Assembly (NCBI RefSeq): GCF_020524765.1
Contig: NZ_JAIVLR010000001.1
Span: forward strand, 1,302,001-1,366,000
Direction of reading: 5' to 3'
DNA from: Qipengyuania gaetbuli
Lineage (GTDB): Bacteria; Pseudomonadota; Alphaproteobacteria; Sphingomonadales; Sphingomonadaceae
Length of the DNA stretch: 64,000 bases
This document shows, piece after piece, positions 53,339 through 61,282 of the stretch; within the stretch, counting starts at the first letter, position 1; every line of letters begins with the position of its first letter. A program made the position numbers and the translations under genes. Under the pieces are notes generated by a model, which had not been told where the DNA came from, did not search any database, and was given only the letters and a program-made list of their open reading frames with translations.

Positions 53339-53797
53339 TCAGTTGGCGACGGTAAGCTCCGGCTGCTTGGCCTGCTGCGCGGGGGCGGCGGCCTTCACCG
53401 ACTTGTCGCGGTGGGCGAAGCGGCCTTCGACCTGTGCGCCCTGTTCGATGGTCAGCGCGTCGTAATAGACGTCGCCGGTAATCTTCGCGCTCTTCAGGAT
53501 GACCAGTTCGCGGGCCGTGATCGAGCCGTTGACCGTGCCGGCCAGGCGAGCGGTTTCTGCCTTCACGCCGCCGGTGATCGTGCTGGTTTCGCCCTGCACG
53601 AGGCTGGAGCAGGCGATGTCGCCTTCCACGCTGCCGTCGATGTGCAGGTCGGCCGAAGCCTTGATATCGCCCTTGATGGCGAGATCGGAACCGAGAACGG
53701 AGAAGGTCGAGTTGCTCTTGCTGGCCATGGGAATGCTGCGTCCGGAATTAGTTGGCGTCGGCGAGCTCAGGGGCTCGGCGGATTTCTTCGAGAACAT
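53339..53797 (-). CDS. bacA: Bactofilin (polymer-forming cytoskeletal protein)
   Basis: A 152-residue bactofilin (DUF583). The central beta-helix core (about 32-128; STFSVLGSDLAIKGDIKASA, HIDGSVEGDI) is bracketed by disordered tails. The start giving MFSKKSAEPLSS is preferred because it matches the usual bactofilin N-terminus and lies inside the upstream peptidase gene (50-base overlap); an internal ATG 23 codons later gives MASKSN. With the M23 peptidase it forms the well-known bactofilin-endopeptidase pair that shapes cells. Confidence 0.92.
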   Translation of the reverse strand: MFSKKSAEPLSSPTPTNSGRSIPMASKSNSTFSVLGSDLAIKGDIKASADLHIDGSVEGDIACSSLVQGETSTITGGVKAETARLAGTVNGSITARELVILKSAKITGDVYYDALTIEQGAQVEGRFAHRDKSVKAAAPAQQAKQPELTVAN

Positions 53798-54965
53798 GGG
53801 GGGCGGTCTCCAGGAAAGTACGCGGGTTGACCGCGCGATTGTTGATCCGGACCTCGAAGTGGAGGTGCGGACCGGTCGAGCGACCCGTGCTGCCGATGGC
53901 ACCGATGGTCTGGCCCGGCAAAACCTGCTGGCCGACCTTGGCATTGAACTTCGACATGTGCGCATAGCGCGTCATCAGGCCGTTGCCGTGGGTGATTTCG
54001 ACCGTGTTGCCGTAGCCGCCCTTGCGGCCGACGAAAGTGACGCGGCCCTTGGCGGCGGCGTAGATCGGGGTGCCGGTGGCGCCCTTGAAGTCGAGGCCGC
54101 TGTGCATTGCGGCGCGGCCGTTGAACGGGTCGCGGCGATAGCCGAAGCCCGACGAGATCAGGTCCTTGCGGGCCGGGGCGAACTGCGGGACGCCTTCGAG
54201 CGCCTGTTCGAGCGCGGCCATGCGCGCCATCGACAGGCCGAGGCGTTCGAAGCGCGGATCGATCGAGCCGTCGGCATCGGTGGCAAGCCCTTCGAGCGGA
54301 CCACCCATCGCCTGGTTGCGGCTGGAACGGATGACCTGGGCGGGATTGAGCTGGAGCTGCTTGAGCGCTTCGGCGGCACGCTGGGCGCGCCAGTCGGCAT
54401 AGCGGGTGAGGCCTTCGACCACGGCCAGCTGGCGGGCTTCGATGCGGGCGAGTTCTGCGGCCTGCGGGAAGGCGGCGCTGACCTTCTCGACCGTGGCGGC
54501 GGCTTCGCCGGTGCTGTCGGACACGGCGGTGTCGACCTTCATTTCCTCGGGCAGCAGTTCGGCCACGCCCTCGATGAATTCCATGCGGCGGTCGAGGTCG
54601 GCGCTGACTTCCTCGAGATTGTCGCCATAGGCGGCGAGGCGTTCTTCCGAGGTCGCGACCTTGGCTTCGCGGTCGAGCAGCGAGAGGCGGTCCGAAGCGG
54701 CACGGTACTGCGCCCAGCCGGCGACCGCCATCGACACCGCCCACACGAACAGCACCGCCACGGCGATTGCCGCAGCGGTCATCTGCACACGCGAGGAGAT
54801 GGTGATGAAGCGGACCTGGCCTTCGGAGCGCATGAAGAACTCGCGATCCGGGAACCAGCTCTTGATACGGGCGATGCGACCGCCCTGTGCGATGTTGTTA
54901 TCCAAAACGACCCGTCCCTTGGTCTTTGACCCTTGGGTGGGATCGCTAACAACAGTTCCCGGCAA
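53748..54965 (-). CDS. M23 family metallopeptidase, bactofilin-linked
   Basis: A 405-residue single-pass membrane LytM peptidase. Cytoplasmic N-terminus to about 60, transmembrane segment (about 63-84, AAAIAVAVLFVWAVSMAVAG), a helical periplasmic region with coiled-coil character, and the LytM domain with zinc ligands in HSGLDFKG and HLHFEV. TTG start has AGGA seven bases upstream; an ATG 44 codons downstream would be too short to keep the conserved DNNIAQGGRIARIK segment. First gene of the operon with bacA. Confidence 0.9.
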   Translation of the reverse strand: MPGTVVSDPTQGSKTKGRVVLDNNIAQGGRIARIKSWFPDREFFMRSEGQVRFITISSRVQMTAAAIAVAVLFVWAVSMAVAGWAQYRAASDRLSLLDREAKVATSEERLAAYGDNLEEVSADLDRRMEFIEGVAELLPEEMKVDTAVSDSTGEAAATVEKVSAAFPQAAELARIEARQLAVVEGLTRYADWRAQRAAEALKQLQLNPAQVIRSSRNQAMGGPLEGLATDADGSIDPRFERLGLSMARMAALEQALEGVPQFAPARKDLISSGFGYRRDPFNGRAAMHSGLDFKGATGTPIYAAAKGRVTFVGRKGGYGNTVEITHGNGLMTRYAHMSKFNAKVGQQVLPGQTIGAIGSTGRSTGPHLHFEVRINNRAVNPRTFLETAPHVLEEIRRAPELADAN

Positions 54966-54969
54966 AGGC

Positions 54970-55148
54970 GAATCCTGACCCCACCGAATCCACGAGTCGA
55001 AGAGTAAGCGGGACGAGTCGTTTCATCTGCGCGAAATTTCCGAACTTTTGCGGGAACCATTCCCTAAGTCGTTGTTTACCATGCGTCCACCGATTCGGCC
55101 CGATTCCGTCCCAATGACAAGGGTTTATGCGCCTGCTAGGGCCGATTC
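54970..55148. promoter_or_regulatory. GANTC-dense divergent promoter region (M23-bacA / nadD)
   Basis: Seven GANTC sites at 54970, 54986, 54994, 55015, 55092, 55102 and 55144 within 179 bp, two groups flanking a 72-base gap. The region lies between the divergent starts of the M23 peptidase and nadD. GANTC methylation by CcrM controls promoters in Caulobacter; comparable density occurs in this window only at oriC. Confidence 0.7.
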
Positions 55149-55820
55149 ATGAGCGGCTCGGGAACAGCGTGGCGAATCGGTCTGTTGGGTGGCAGTTTCA
55201 ACCCGGCCCATGGCGGGCACCGGCGCATCTCGCTGTTCGCGCTCGAAGCGCTCGGCCTCGACGAGGTGTGGTGGCTGGTTTCGCCGGGTAACCCGTTGAA
55301 ACCCAAGGCGGGCATGGCCCCGCTCTCCGCGCGGCTCGCCTCTGCGGCGCAGCAGGCGAGGCGCGCCCCGATCCGCGCCACCGCGATCGAGCGCGAGCTT
55401 GGCACGCGCTACACGGTGGACACGCTGGGCGCGATCCAGCGGCGCTATCCCAAGTTCGAATTCGTCTGGCTGATGGGGTCGGACAATCTCGCCCAGTTCC
55501 ACCTGTGGCGCGACTGGCGGCGAATTGCACGCAGGATGCCGATTGCGGTGATCGCGCGGCCCGGCTATGATGCGGATGCTGTCGCGAGCCCCGCGATGGC
55601 CTGGCTGAGGCGCTACCGCGTCCCGCTCGCCAGCTTTGCAAATGGGGGCGAATGGAGCGCACCGGCACTGGTGACATTGCGTTTCGATCCCGACCCGCGT
55701 TCGGCAACGGCCATCCGCCGCGCCGACCCCGACTGGGCATCGCACCACGCCGGTTTTTCCCCGCGAGACCAGGTGACACACCGCCTCATTCCTCACGAGG
55801 AGGAAACGACTGCGCCATGA
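55149..55820 (+). CDS. nadD: Nicotinate-nucleotide adenylyltransferase
   Basis: Adenylates nicotinate mononucleotide in NAD synthesis; 223 aa. Nucleotidyltransferase motif GGSFNPAHGGH (HxGH form) and the C-terminal signature RSATAIRRA (ISSTxIR type) are present, with WWLVSPGNPLK between them. The ATG begins exactly after a GANTC site. First gene of the nadD-rsfS-rlmH-envC-ctpA series, an arrangement typical of alphaproteobacteria. Confidence 0.94.
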   Translation: MSGSGTAWRIGLLGGSFNPAHGGHRRISLFALEALGLDEVWWLVSPGNPLKPKAGMAPLSARLASAAQQARRAPIRATAIERELGTRYTVDTLGAIQRRYPKFEFVWLMGSDNLAQFHLWRDWRRIARRMPIAVIARPGYDADAVASPAMAWLRRYRVPLASFANGGEWSAPALVTLRFDPDPRSATAIRRADPDWASHHAGFSPRDQVTHRLIPHEEETTAP

Positions 55821-55877
55821 TGCGCGTTGTCCTTTCCATGGCCTCAGCCCCTGCATCTTGGAGTACAGTGCACGCCT

Positions 55878-56294
55878 ATGACACAGGCGCATACCGACCC
55901 GGCGCGTACCGGGACCGACACGGCGAAGGTCGTCCGCATGGCTGATGCCGGCGACGCCCTGCTTTCGCTCGTGCTCAAGCAGCTCGACGACGACCAGGCC
56001 CAGGAGGTCGTGACCATCGACCTCGAGGGGAAGACCTCGATTGCCGATCACATGGTGATCGCATCGGGCCGTTCGACCCGCCAGGTGGCCTCGATGGCGC
56101 AGAAGCTGGCTGAAGAGATCAAGAAAAACGGCTTCGGCCCGGTGAAGCTCGAAGGGCTTCCGGCCGCGGACTGGGTCCTGATCGATGCCGGCGATGTCGT
56201 GGTGCATCTCTTCCGCCCCGAAGTCCGCAGCTTCTACAACTTGGAGCGCATGTGGGCCTTCGGTGACGCGCCGCCGGTAGCCGGTACGGCCTGA
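55878..56294 (+). CDS. rsfS: Ribosome silencing factor RsfS
   Basis: A 138-residue protein binding uL14 on the 50S subunit to block subunit joining in poor conditions. Domain (about 25-130) with VTIDLEGKTSIADHMVIASG and DVVVHLFRPEVRSFYNLERMW, the family hallmarks. The ATG giving MTQAHTD is used; a later ATG (MADAGDALL) would still keep the domain. 57 bases after nadD. Confidence 0.94.
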   Translation: MTQAHTDPARTGTDTAKVVRMADAGDALLSLVLKQLDDDQAQEVVTIDLEGKTSIADHMVIASGRSTRQVASMAQKLAEEIKKNGFGPVKLEGLPAADWVLIDAGDVVVHLFRPEVRSFYNLERMWAFGDAPPVAGTA

Positions 56295-56302
56295 CGGTTT
56301 CG

Positions 56303-56399
56303 CGCAGCCGCATCCGCGGCTGCGTCCTCGGCGCTGTTCCTCCGCTGCGCTTCGGGCGCCTGCGGGCGGGCGGTCGCCCTTGCCGGGCCTGCAGCCCGG
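56303..56399. repeat. Palindrome-rich element between rsfS and rlmH
   Basis: Three adjacent inverted repeats: CGCAGCCGC/GCGGCTGCG with an ATCC loop (56303-56324), a GGGCG/CGCCC pair near 56366-56379, and CCGGGC/GCCCGG (56383-56399). The first could terminate transcription weakly (no T-run). The cluster has the look of a REP/BIME-like intergenic palindromic unit, though only one copy is present in this window. Confidence 0.45.
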
Positions 56400-56427
56400 T
56401 CTGTCACTGTCTGTCGAGGTTCGCGCT

Positions 56428-56850
56428 TTGCTGCTCCACGTCATTGCTCGCGGAAAGATTGCCCGCTCGCCCGAGGCGGAGCTGGTTGCGCGCTATGAGA
56501 AGCGGCTCACGTGGCCGGTGAAATTCACCGAGCTGCCCGATACGGGCGGGCGGATTCCCGAACCCCAGACCCCGTGCAAGACCGTCCTGCTCGACGAGCG
56601 GGGCAGGGACCTTCCGTCCGAGGAACTGGCCGCGATTCTCGAACGCTGGCGCGACGACGGGATGCGCGAATGCCGCTTCGTGCTCGGCGCGGCGGACGGG
56701 CATTCGGAAGAGGAGCGGCGCGAGGCGGACCTGCTGCTTGCTTTCGGCAAGGCGACCTGGCCGCACCTGCTTGCCCGCGCGATGCTGGCCGAACAACTCT
56801 ACCGTGCGACGACGATCATCGCCGGACACCCCTATCATCGCAGCGGCTGA
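56428..56850 (+). CDS. rlmH: 23S rRNA (pseudouridine1915-N3)-methyltransferase RlmH
   Basis: SPOUT-class methyltransferase of 140 aa. LLHVIARGKIARSPEAELV at the start; knot region FVLGAADGHSEEERREADLLL; C-terminal LLARAMLAEQLYRATTIIAGHPYHRSG shows the family end with YH. TTG start chosen: GAGG lies eight bases upstream and the length equals the usual 140. An upstream TTG (56380) lies in the palindromic element and is rejected. Confidence 0.93.
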   Translation: MLLHVIARGKIARSPEAELVARYEKRLTWPVKFTELPDTGGRIPEPQTPCKTVLLDERGRDLPSEELAAILERWRDDGMRECRFVLGAADGHSEEERREADLLLAFGKATWPHLLARAMLAEQLYRATTIIAGHPYHRSG

Positions 56851-56868
56851 TGCGGCAGGAGTGACGCC

Positions 56869-58092
56869 ATGATCCGTGTCGCCCTCTCGCTCATGGCCGC
56901 GTCGCTGGCGCTTGCTGTCGCGCTGCCCGGCATCGCCATGCCCGGAAGCAGCGATGCGGCGCGCTTCGCCGATGCCGCCGATGCGCGCGAGGCGCTGGAA
57001 GCCGCCCGCCAGCAGCAGCGCAATGCCCGTGCCCGCGCCGAGCGGCTGGAGCGCCAGTCCGTCCGCTCGGAAGCTACGGCGGAAAAAGCGCAGGCCGATG
57101 CCGCCGCGCTGGCCGCGCGCGTGCAGCAGTCCGAAGCGGCTATCACTGCCGCCGAGGCGGAGCTGGCGCTGGTGGAAGGCCAGCGGCTCGCACTCGACCG
57201 CCAGCTGGCCCGCAAGCGCGAACCGCTGATGCGCCTGACCGCCGCGCTCCAGACCATGGCGCGCCGTCCGCTGGCGCTGGCGGCCTTGCAGCCCGGTTCC
57301 CTCGAGGACGTCGTCCACACCCGCGCCGCGCTGGCGTCTGCCATGCCGGTGGTGAGGGAGCGGACCCGCGCGCTGCGGGGCGATCTCGACCGGGCCCGCG
57401 CGCTCGAGAAAAGCCGCGCCGACACGCTCGGCAGCCTCCGTTCGGCGCAGGCAAACCTGACGTCACGCCGCAAGGAACTCGTGGCGCTGGCGGAGAAAGA
57501 GCGCGTGCTGGCCCGACGCGCTGCTGGCGGCGCATCGCGCGAGGCGGAACGCGCGCTGGTCCTTTCGGAAGAAGCGCGCGATCTCGACGCGCTGGTCGGC
57601 GAGCTCGAACTGGCGGGCGCCCTGCGCGTACGCCTCGCGGCGCTTCCCGGTCCTGTCCTGCGCCCCGAAGAGGGCAAAGTCGCTGCGCCGCAGCCCGTCG
57701 CCGTGCCCAGTCCCGATTCGACCGAAGCGCCCTCGCGCTACCTCCTGCCGGTGGCAGGCCGCGTGGTGGCAGGTTTCGGCGAAGCGAGCGTCGCCGGCTC
57801 GCGCACCTCGGGCATCGCCATCGCCCCGCGTCCGCGCGCGCAGATCGTGTCGCCGGGTGCCGGGCGCGTCGCTTTTGCGGGGCCCTATCGCGGCTTCGGC
57901 TCGATCGTGATCGTCGAGCACGGCAATGGCTGGACCAGCCTCGTCACCGGCCTCGGCAATGTGGCGGTCGAGGTGGGCCAGCAGGTCACAGCCGGTTCGC
58001 CATTGGGGCAGGCACCGCTGCGCAGGCCCGAAATCGCGCTGGAATTGCGGCGCGAGGGGGAGCCGGTCAATCCGCTCGACCACCTGCGCTAG
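56869..58092 (+). CDS. EnvC-like murein hydrolase activator (degenerate LytM)
   Basis: A 407-residue periplasmic protein: signal peptide (1-23), then about 230 residues of Ala/Arg/Glu-rich coiled coil (AREALEAARQQQ through AEAELALVEGQ), and a C-terminal LytM domain. The zinc ligands are lost: the HxxxD position reads RTSGIAI and the HxH position reads IALELR, so it should activate amidases rather than cleave, as EnvC does. Found between rlmH and ctpA, as in many alphaproteobacteria. Confidence 0.88.
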   Translation: MIRVALSLMAASLALAVALPGIAMPGSSDAARFADAADAREALEAARQQQRNARARAERLERQSVRSEATAEKAQADAAALAARVQQSEAAITAAEAELALVEGQRLALDRQLARKREPLMRLTAALQTMARRPLALAALQPGSLEDVVHTRAALASAMPVVRERTRALRGDLDRARALEKSRADTLGSLRSAQANLTSRRKELVALAEKERVLARRAAGGASREAERALVLSEEARDLDALVGELELAGALRVRLAALPGPVLRPEEGKVAAPQPVAVPSPDSTEAPSRYLLPVAGRVVAGFGEASVAGSRTSGIAIAPRPRAQIVSPGAGRVAFAGPYRGFGSIVIVEHGNGWTSLVTGLGNVAVEVGQQVTAGSPLGQAPLRRPEIALELRREGEPVNPLDHLR

Positions 58093-58195
58093 GCCGTCGG
58101 TCGAAAACCGTGCCTTGAAGCGACACAAAACGGCTCATCTTTCATTCACGCCCCGCGCGCTATAGAATGGTCGCAGCTTGCAAGGATTTGGTTTG

Positions 58196-59536
58196 ATGAA
58201 GATTGCCGAACTGGCCCGTTCCGCCGCCCTCGTGACCGCCGTCGCGCTCATTCCCGCGACGACCGCCGGTCTCGCGCAGGTCGATGGCAAGGCAGGCCCC
58301 GAATTCGGCAAGCTGTTCGCAGTCTACCAGCGCATCAAGGCAAGCTATGTCGAGCCGGTATCCGACGACGTGCTGATCAACGGCGCGATCGACGGCATGC
58401 TCGCCGCGCTCGACCCGCATTCGGCCTATCTCGACGGTTCCGACCTCCAGCGGCTGGAGACGATGATCGACGGCAATTATTCCGGTCTCGGCCTGTCGGT
58501 CGTGAGCGAGGATGGTGCGGTCAAGGTCATCTCGCCCTTCCGCGGCAGCCCGGCCGACCAGATGGGCGTGAAGGCGGGCGACTACATCACCCACCTCGAC
58601 GGCGAGCTGATCTACGGCCTCGAACTCGACGAGGCAGTGGCGCGCATGCGCGGCAAGGCCGGCACCGCGATCAAGCTAACCATCTTCCGCCCGGGCCGCG
58701 AAGAGCCGTTCGACGTCAGCGTGACGCGCGGCGTGATCGAGCTCGAACCGGTCACCTGGGAGCTGGAAGACGGCCGGATCGGCCACATCATGGTCAACGA
58801 ATTCTCGCGCGATGTCGGCGCCGACGTCTACGGCGCGTGGAAGGATTTGCAGAAGCAGGCCGCCGGCCGCCTCAACGGCCTCGTGCTCGACCTGCGTTCG
58901 AATCCCGGCGGCTCGCTCGACGAAGCGGTGGCGCTGTCCGACCTGTTCCTCTCGCAGGGGCAGATCGTGTCGCAGCGCGGCCGTGCCCGCGGCGAATCGA
59001 TCAGCTATGACGCGGAAACCGTGTTCCGCGGCGATATCGCGGAAGGCATCCCGATCGTGGTGCTTATCGACGCAGGCTCGGCCTCGGCCAGCGAAATCGT
59101 CGCCGGCGCGCTGCAGGACCATCGCCGCGCGGTGGTCATGGGCGAACGCAGCTTCGGCAAGGGCAGCGTCCAGTCGCTGCTCCCGCTCGGCCGCGAAGCC
59201 GCGCTGAAGCTGACGACGGCGCGCTATTACACGCCCAAGGGCCATTCGGTGCAGGAAGGCGGCATCAACCCCGACATCACCGTGCCCCAGCTGTCCGATC
59301 CCGACCTTGCCAAGCGCAACAAGTTCATCATGCGCGAAAGCGATTTGCGCGGCCACCTGATCAACGAGCTCGGCCTCAAGGACGAGGACCTGGAAAGCGA
59401 CAAGCGCGCCGATCCGCGCTTCCAGCAGACCGCTGCCGAGCTTGAAGAGCAGGGCATCAAGGACTTCCAGCTGCACTATGCGCTGCAGACGCTGCGCCGG
59501 ACCTCGCCGAGCTCGGTTGCCGTGCGCAAGAAGTAG
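58196..59536 (+). CDS. ctpA: C-terminal processing peptidase, S41 family
   Basis: A 446-residue exported serine protease. Signal peptide 1-26 (ending AGLAQ), PDZ domain (about 95-175; GLGLSVVSEDGAVKVISPF) and S41 catalytic core with Ser297 in GSASASEI and Lys322 in FGKGSVQ, 25 residues apart as in CtpB and Tsp. It trims C-termini of envelope proteins. ATG after GTTTG; upstream TTG rejected. The EnvC-like gene lies immediately upstream, and dsbB follows by 18 bases. Confidence 0.93.
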   Translation: MKIAELARSAALVTAVALIPATTAGLAQVDGKAGPEFGKLFAVYQRIKASYVEPVSDDVLINGAIDGMLAALDPHSAYLDGSDLQRLETMIDGNYSGLGLSVVSEDGAVKVISPFRGSPADQMGVKAGDYITHLDGELIYGLELDEAVARMRGKAGTAIKLTIFRPGREEPFDVSVTRGVIELEPVTWELEDGRIGHIMVNEFSRDVGADVYGAWKDLQKQAAGRLNGLVLDLRSNPGGSLDEAVALSDLFLSQGQIVSQRGRARGESISYDAETVFRGDIAEGIPIVVLIDAGSASASEIVAGALQDHRRAVVMGERSFGKGSVQSLLPLGREAALKLTTARYYTPKGHSVQEGGINPDITVPQLSDPDLAKRNKFIMRESDLRGHLINELGLKDEDLESDKRADPRFQQTAAELEEQGIKDFQLHYALQTLRRTSPSSVAVRKK

Positions 59537-59554
59537 GGCTAGCACCCGCCCGGT

Positions 59555-60034
59555 ATGACCGACACGTCCCCGACGCAGCTGGCCCAGCGGCTGGCGCTGG
59601 CGATCCCCGCAGCCCTGCTGGCAGGCGCCTATATCTCGCAATACGGCTTCGGCCTGTTCCCGTGCGAAATGTGCTGGTGGCAGCGCTGGCCGCACTTCGC
59701 CGCGCTCGCGCTGGCGCTGGTGTCCTTTGTCGCCCCGCCGAAGAAGCTCTGGATCGCGCTGGCGGCAGGCGGCATCCTCACCTCGGGCGCCATCGGCTTC
59801 TTCCATGCCGGCGTCGAATACGGCTGGTGGGAAGGGGTGACGTCCTGCGCCGCGATCCCGCTACCGGATTCGGGCGAAAGCGCGCTCGATGCGATCATGA
59901 ATACGCCGATGGTCCGCTGCGACGAGGCACCGTGGACGCTGCTGGGCGTTAGCCTTGCAGGTTTCAACTTCCTCTTCTCGGTACTGGGCGGGCTGTTCAT
60001 CTTCCGCCTGCTGGCAAAGGACAAGGCGGCATGA
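59555..60034 (+). CDS. dsbB: Disulfide bond formation protein DsbB
   Basis: Four-helix inner-membrane protein of 159 aa that reoxidises DsbA and passes electrons to ubiquinone. Redox pair C37/C40 (PCEMCWWQRW), second pair C98 and C122 in the second periplasmic loop. Hydrophobic segments at about 12-29, 43-60, 65-84 and 127-152. Its stop overlaps the coq7 start (ATGA), coupling it to a ubiquinone-synthesis gene, which fits its electron acceptor. Confidence 0.93.
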   Translation: MTDTSPTQLAQRLALAIPAALLAGAYISQYGFGLFPCEMCWWQRWPHFAALALALVSFVAPPKKLWIALAAGGILTSGAIGFFHAGVEYGWWEGVTSCAAIPLPDSGESALDAIMNTPMVRCDEAPWTLLGVSLAGFNFLFSVLGGLFIFRLLAKDKAA

Positions 60035-60558
60035 GCAAGACACCCGACCACATCGCCCGGATGATCCGCGTCGACCAGGCGGGTGAATTCGGCGCTACCC
60101 GCATCTATGCCGGCCAGCTTGCCGTCATGGGCGACCGCGGCCCGCACTCGGCGGAAATCGCCGGAATGGCGGAACAGGAAGCCGGGCACCGCGCGAAGTT
60201 CGATGCGCTGATGGCGCGCCGCGGCGTGCGCCCGACCGCGCTGCAGCCGTTCTGGGATCGCGCGGGTTTCGCGCTTGGTGCAGTAACCGCGCTGATCGGT
60301 CCGGAAGCGGCGATGGCCTGCACCGCCGCCGTCGAGACGGAAATCGACAAGCATTATTCCGACCAGCTCGACCAGCTCGCCGAAACCAACGAGGATCCCG
60401 AACTCGCCGCGATGATCGAGGAATTCCGCGAGGACGAGCGCGAGCATCGCGATGCCGCCCTGGCCGCAGGGGCGGAGCGTGCGCCCGCCTATCCGGTGCT
60501 CTCGGGCCTTATCCGGATGGGGTGCCGCGCGGCGATCCGGATTTCGGAACGTATCTGA
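60031..60558 (+). CDS. coq7: Demethoxyubiquinone hydroxylase
   Basis: Di-iron monooxygenase of 175 aa hydroxylating demethoxyubiquinone in ubiquinone synthesis. Metal ligands are readable: E19 (GEFGATRIYAG), E50/H53 (EQEAGH), E102 (VETEID), and E136/H139 (DEREHRD). Length and ligand spacing match the Coq7 family. ATGA overlap with dsbB. Confidence 0.93.
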   Translation: MSKTPDHIARMIRVDQAGEFGATRIYAGQLAVMGDRGPHSAEIAGMAEQEAGHRAKFDALMARRGVRPTALQPFWDRAGFALGAVTALIGPEAAMACTAAVETEIDKHYSDQLDQLAETNEDPELAAMIEEFREDEREHRDAALAAGAERAPAYPVLSGLIRMGCRAAIRISERI

Positions 60559-60646
60559 CGCGGTGCGGGCCCGCTCGTGGCCCGCTTCATTGACTATTCA
60601 CGCGAAGACGCGCCTAATCGCGCCATCCGCATTCCACGAGGTTCCC

Positions 60647-61240
60647 ATGTCGAAGCCCCTTATCGCCCTTGCCGCCACCGCAGCCGCATTCGCCGCGACG
60701 CCCGTCGCCGCGCAGCAGCCGGTCGACACCGGTGACGAGCGCTACAACATGGTCGTGGTCTATGGCGACGATGCCTGCCCGCCCAGCGAAGGCGACACGA
60801 TCATCGTTTGCGCACGCAAGGCGGAAGCCGAACGCTACCGCATCCCCGAGGCTCTGCGCACTTCGGGCAGCCCGGCGAACGAAAGCTGGGCCTCGCGCGT
60901 GGAAAGCCTCGAGATGGTCGGCGCATCGGGCATCATGTCCTGCACCCCGACCGGCCCGGCAAACTTCACCGGTTGTACCGAGCAATTCATCAACCAGGCC
61001 TATGCCGAAAAGCGCGAAGGCAGCGATGTGCGCTTCTCGCAGATCATCGCCGAACAGCGCGAGGAACGCCTCTCGACCATCGATGCCGATGCCGAACGCA
61101 CCCAGCGCGACGTCGAGATGATCGAGCGCGAATACATGGAACGCCTCGCCCGCGAACGCGGCGAGCCGCTTCCGGGCGACGAGCCTGCCCCGACCACCGA
61201 GCCAACCGTGGTTGCCGAGGTTCCCGACCAGCCCGAATAA
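60647..61240 (+). CDS. Secreted four-cysteine protein, unknown function
   Basis: A 197-residue exported protein: signal peptide about 1-22 (ending PVAAQ). The mature part carries four cysteines, C44 (DACPPSEGDTIIVC), C55, C99 (MSCTPTG) and C110 (GCTEQF), presumably two disulfides, followed by an acidic, helical, Pro/Glu-rich tail. The DACPPSxGDxIxVCARxxExERYRIPEALR motif resembles short periplasmic proteins I have seen in sphingomonads, but I cannot name the family or a function. GAGG precedes the ATG. Downstream of dsbB-coq7, upstream of wecB. Confidence 0.8.
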   Translation: MSKPLIALAATAAAFAATPVAAQQPVDTGDERYNMVVVYGDDACPPSEGDTIIVCARKAEAERYRIPEALRTSGSPANESWASRVESLEMVGASGIMSCTPTGPANFTGCTEQFINQAYAEKREGSDVRFSQIIAEQREERLSTIDADAERTQRDVEMIEREYMERLARERGEPLPGDEPAPTTEPTVVAEVPDQPE

Positions 61241-61254
61241 GGTCTATGGCCTGT

Positions 61255-61270
61255 TAACCGTTTCCGGTTA
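61255..61270. repeat. Inverted repeat upstream of wecB
   Basis: TAACCG-TTTC-CGGTTA, a perfect 6-bp dyad 13 bases before the wecB start codon, in the only gap between the four-cysteine protein gene and wecB. Could be an operator or part of a leader hairpin. Confidence 0.4.
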
Positions 61271-61282
61271 CAGCGCAGCCTC

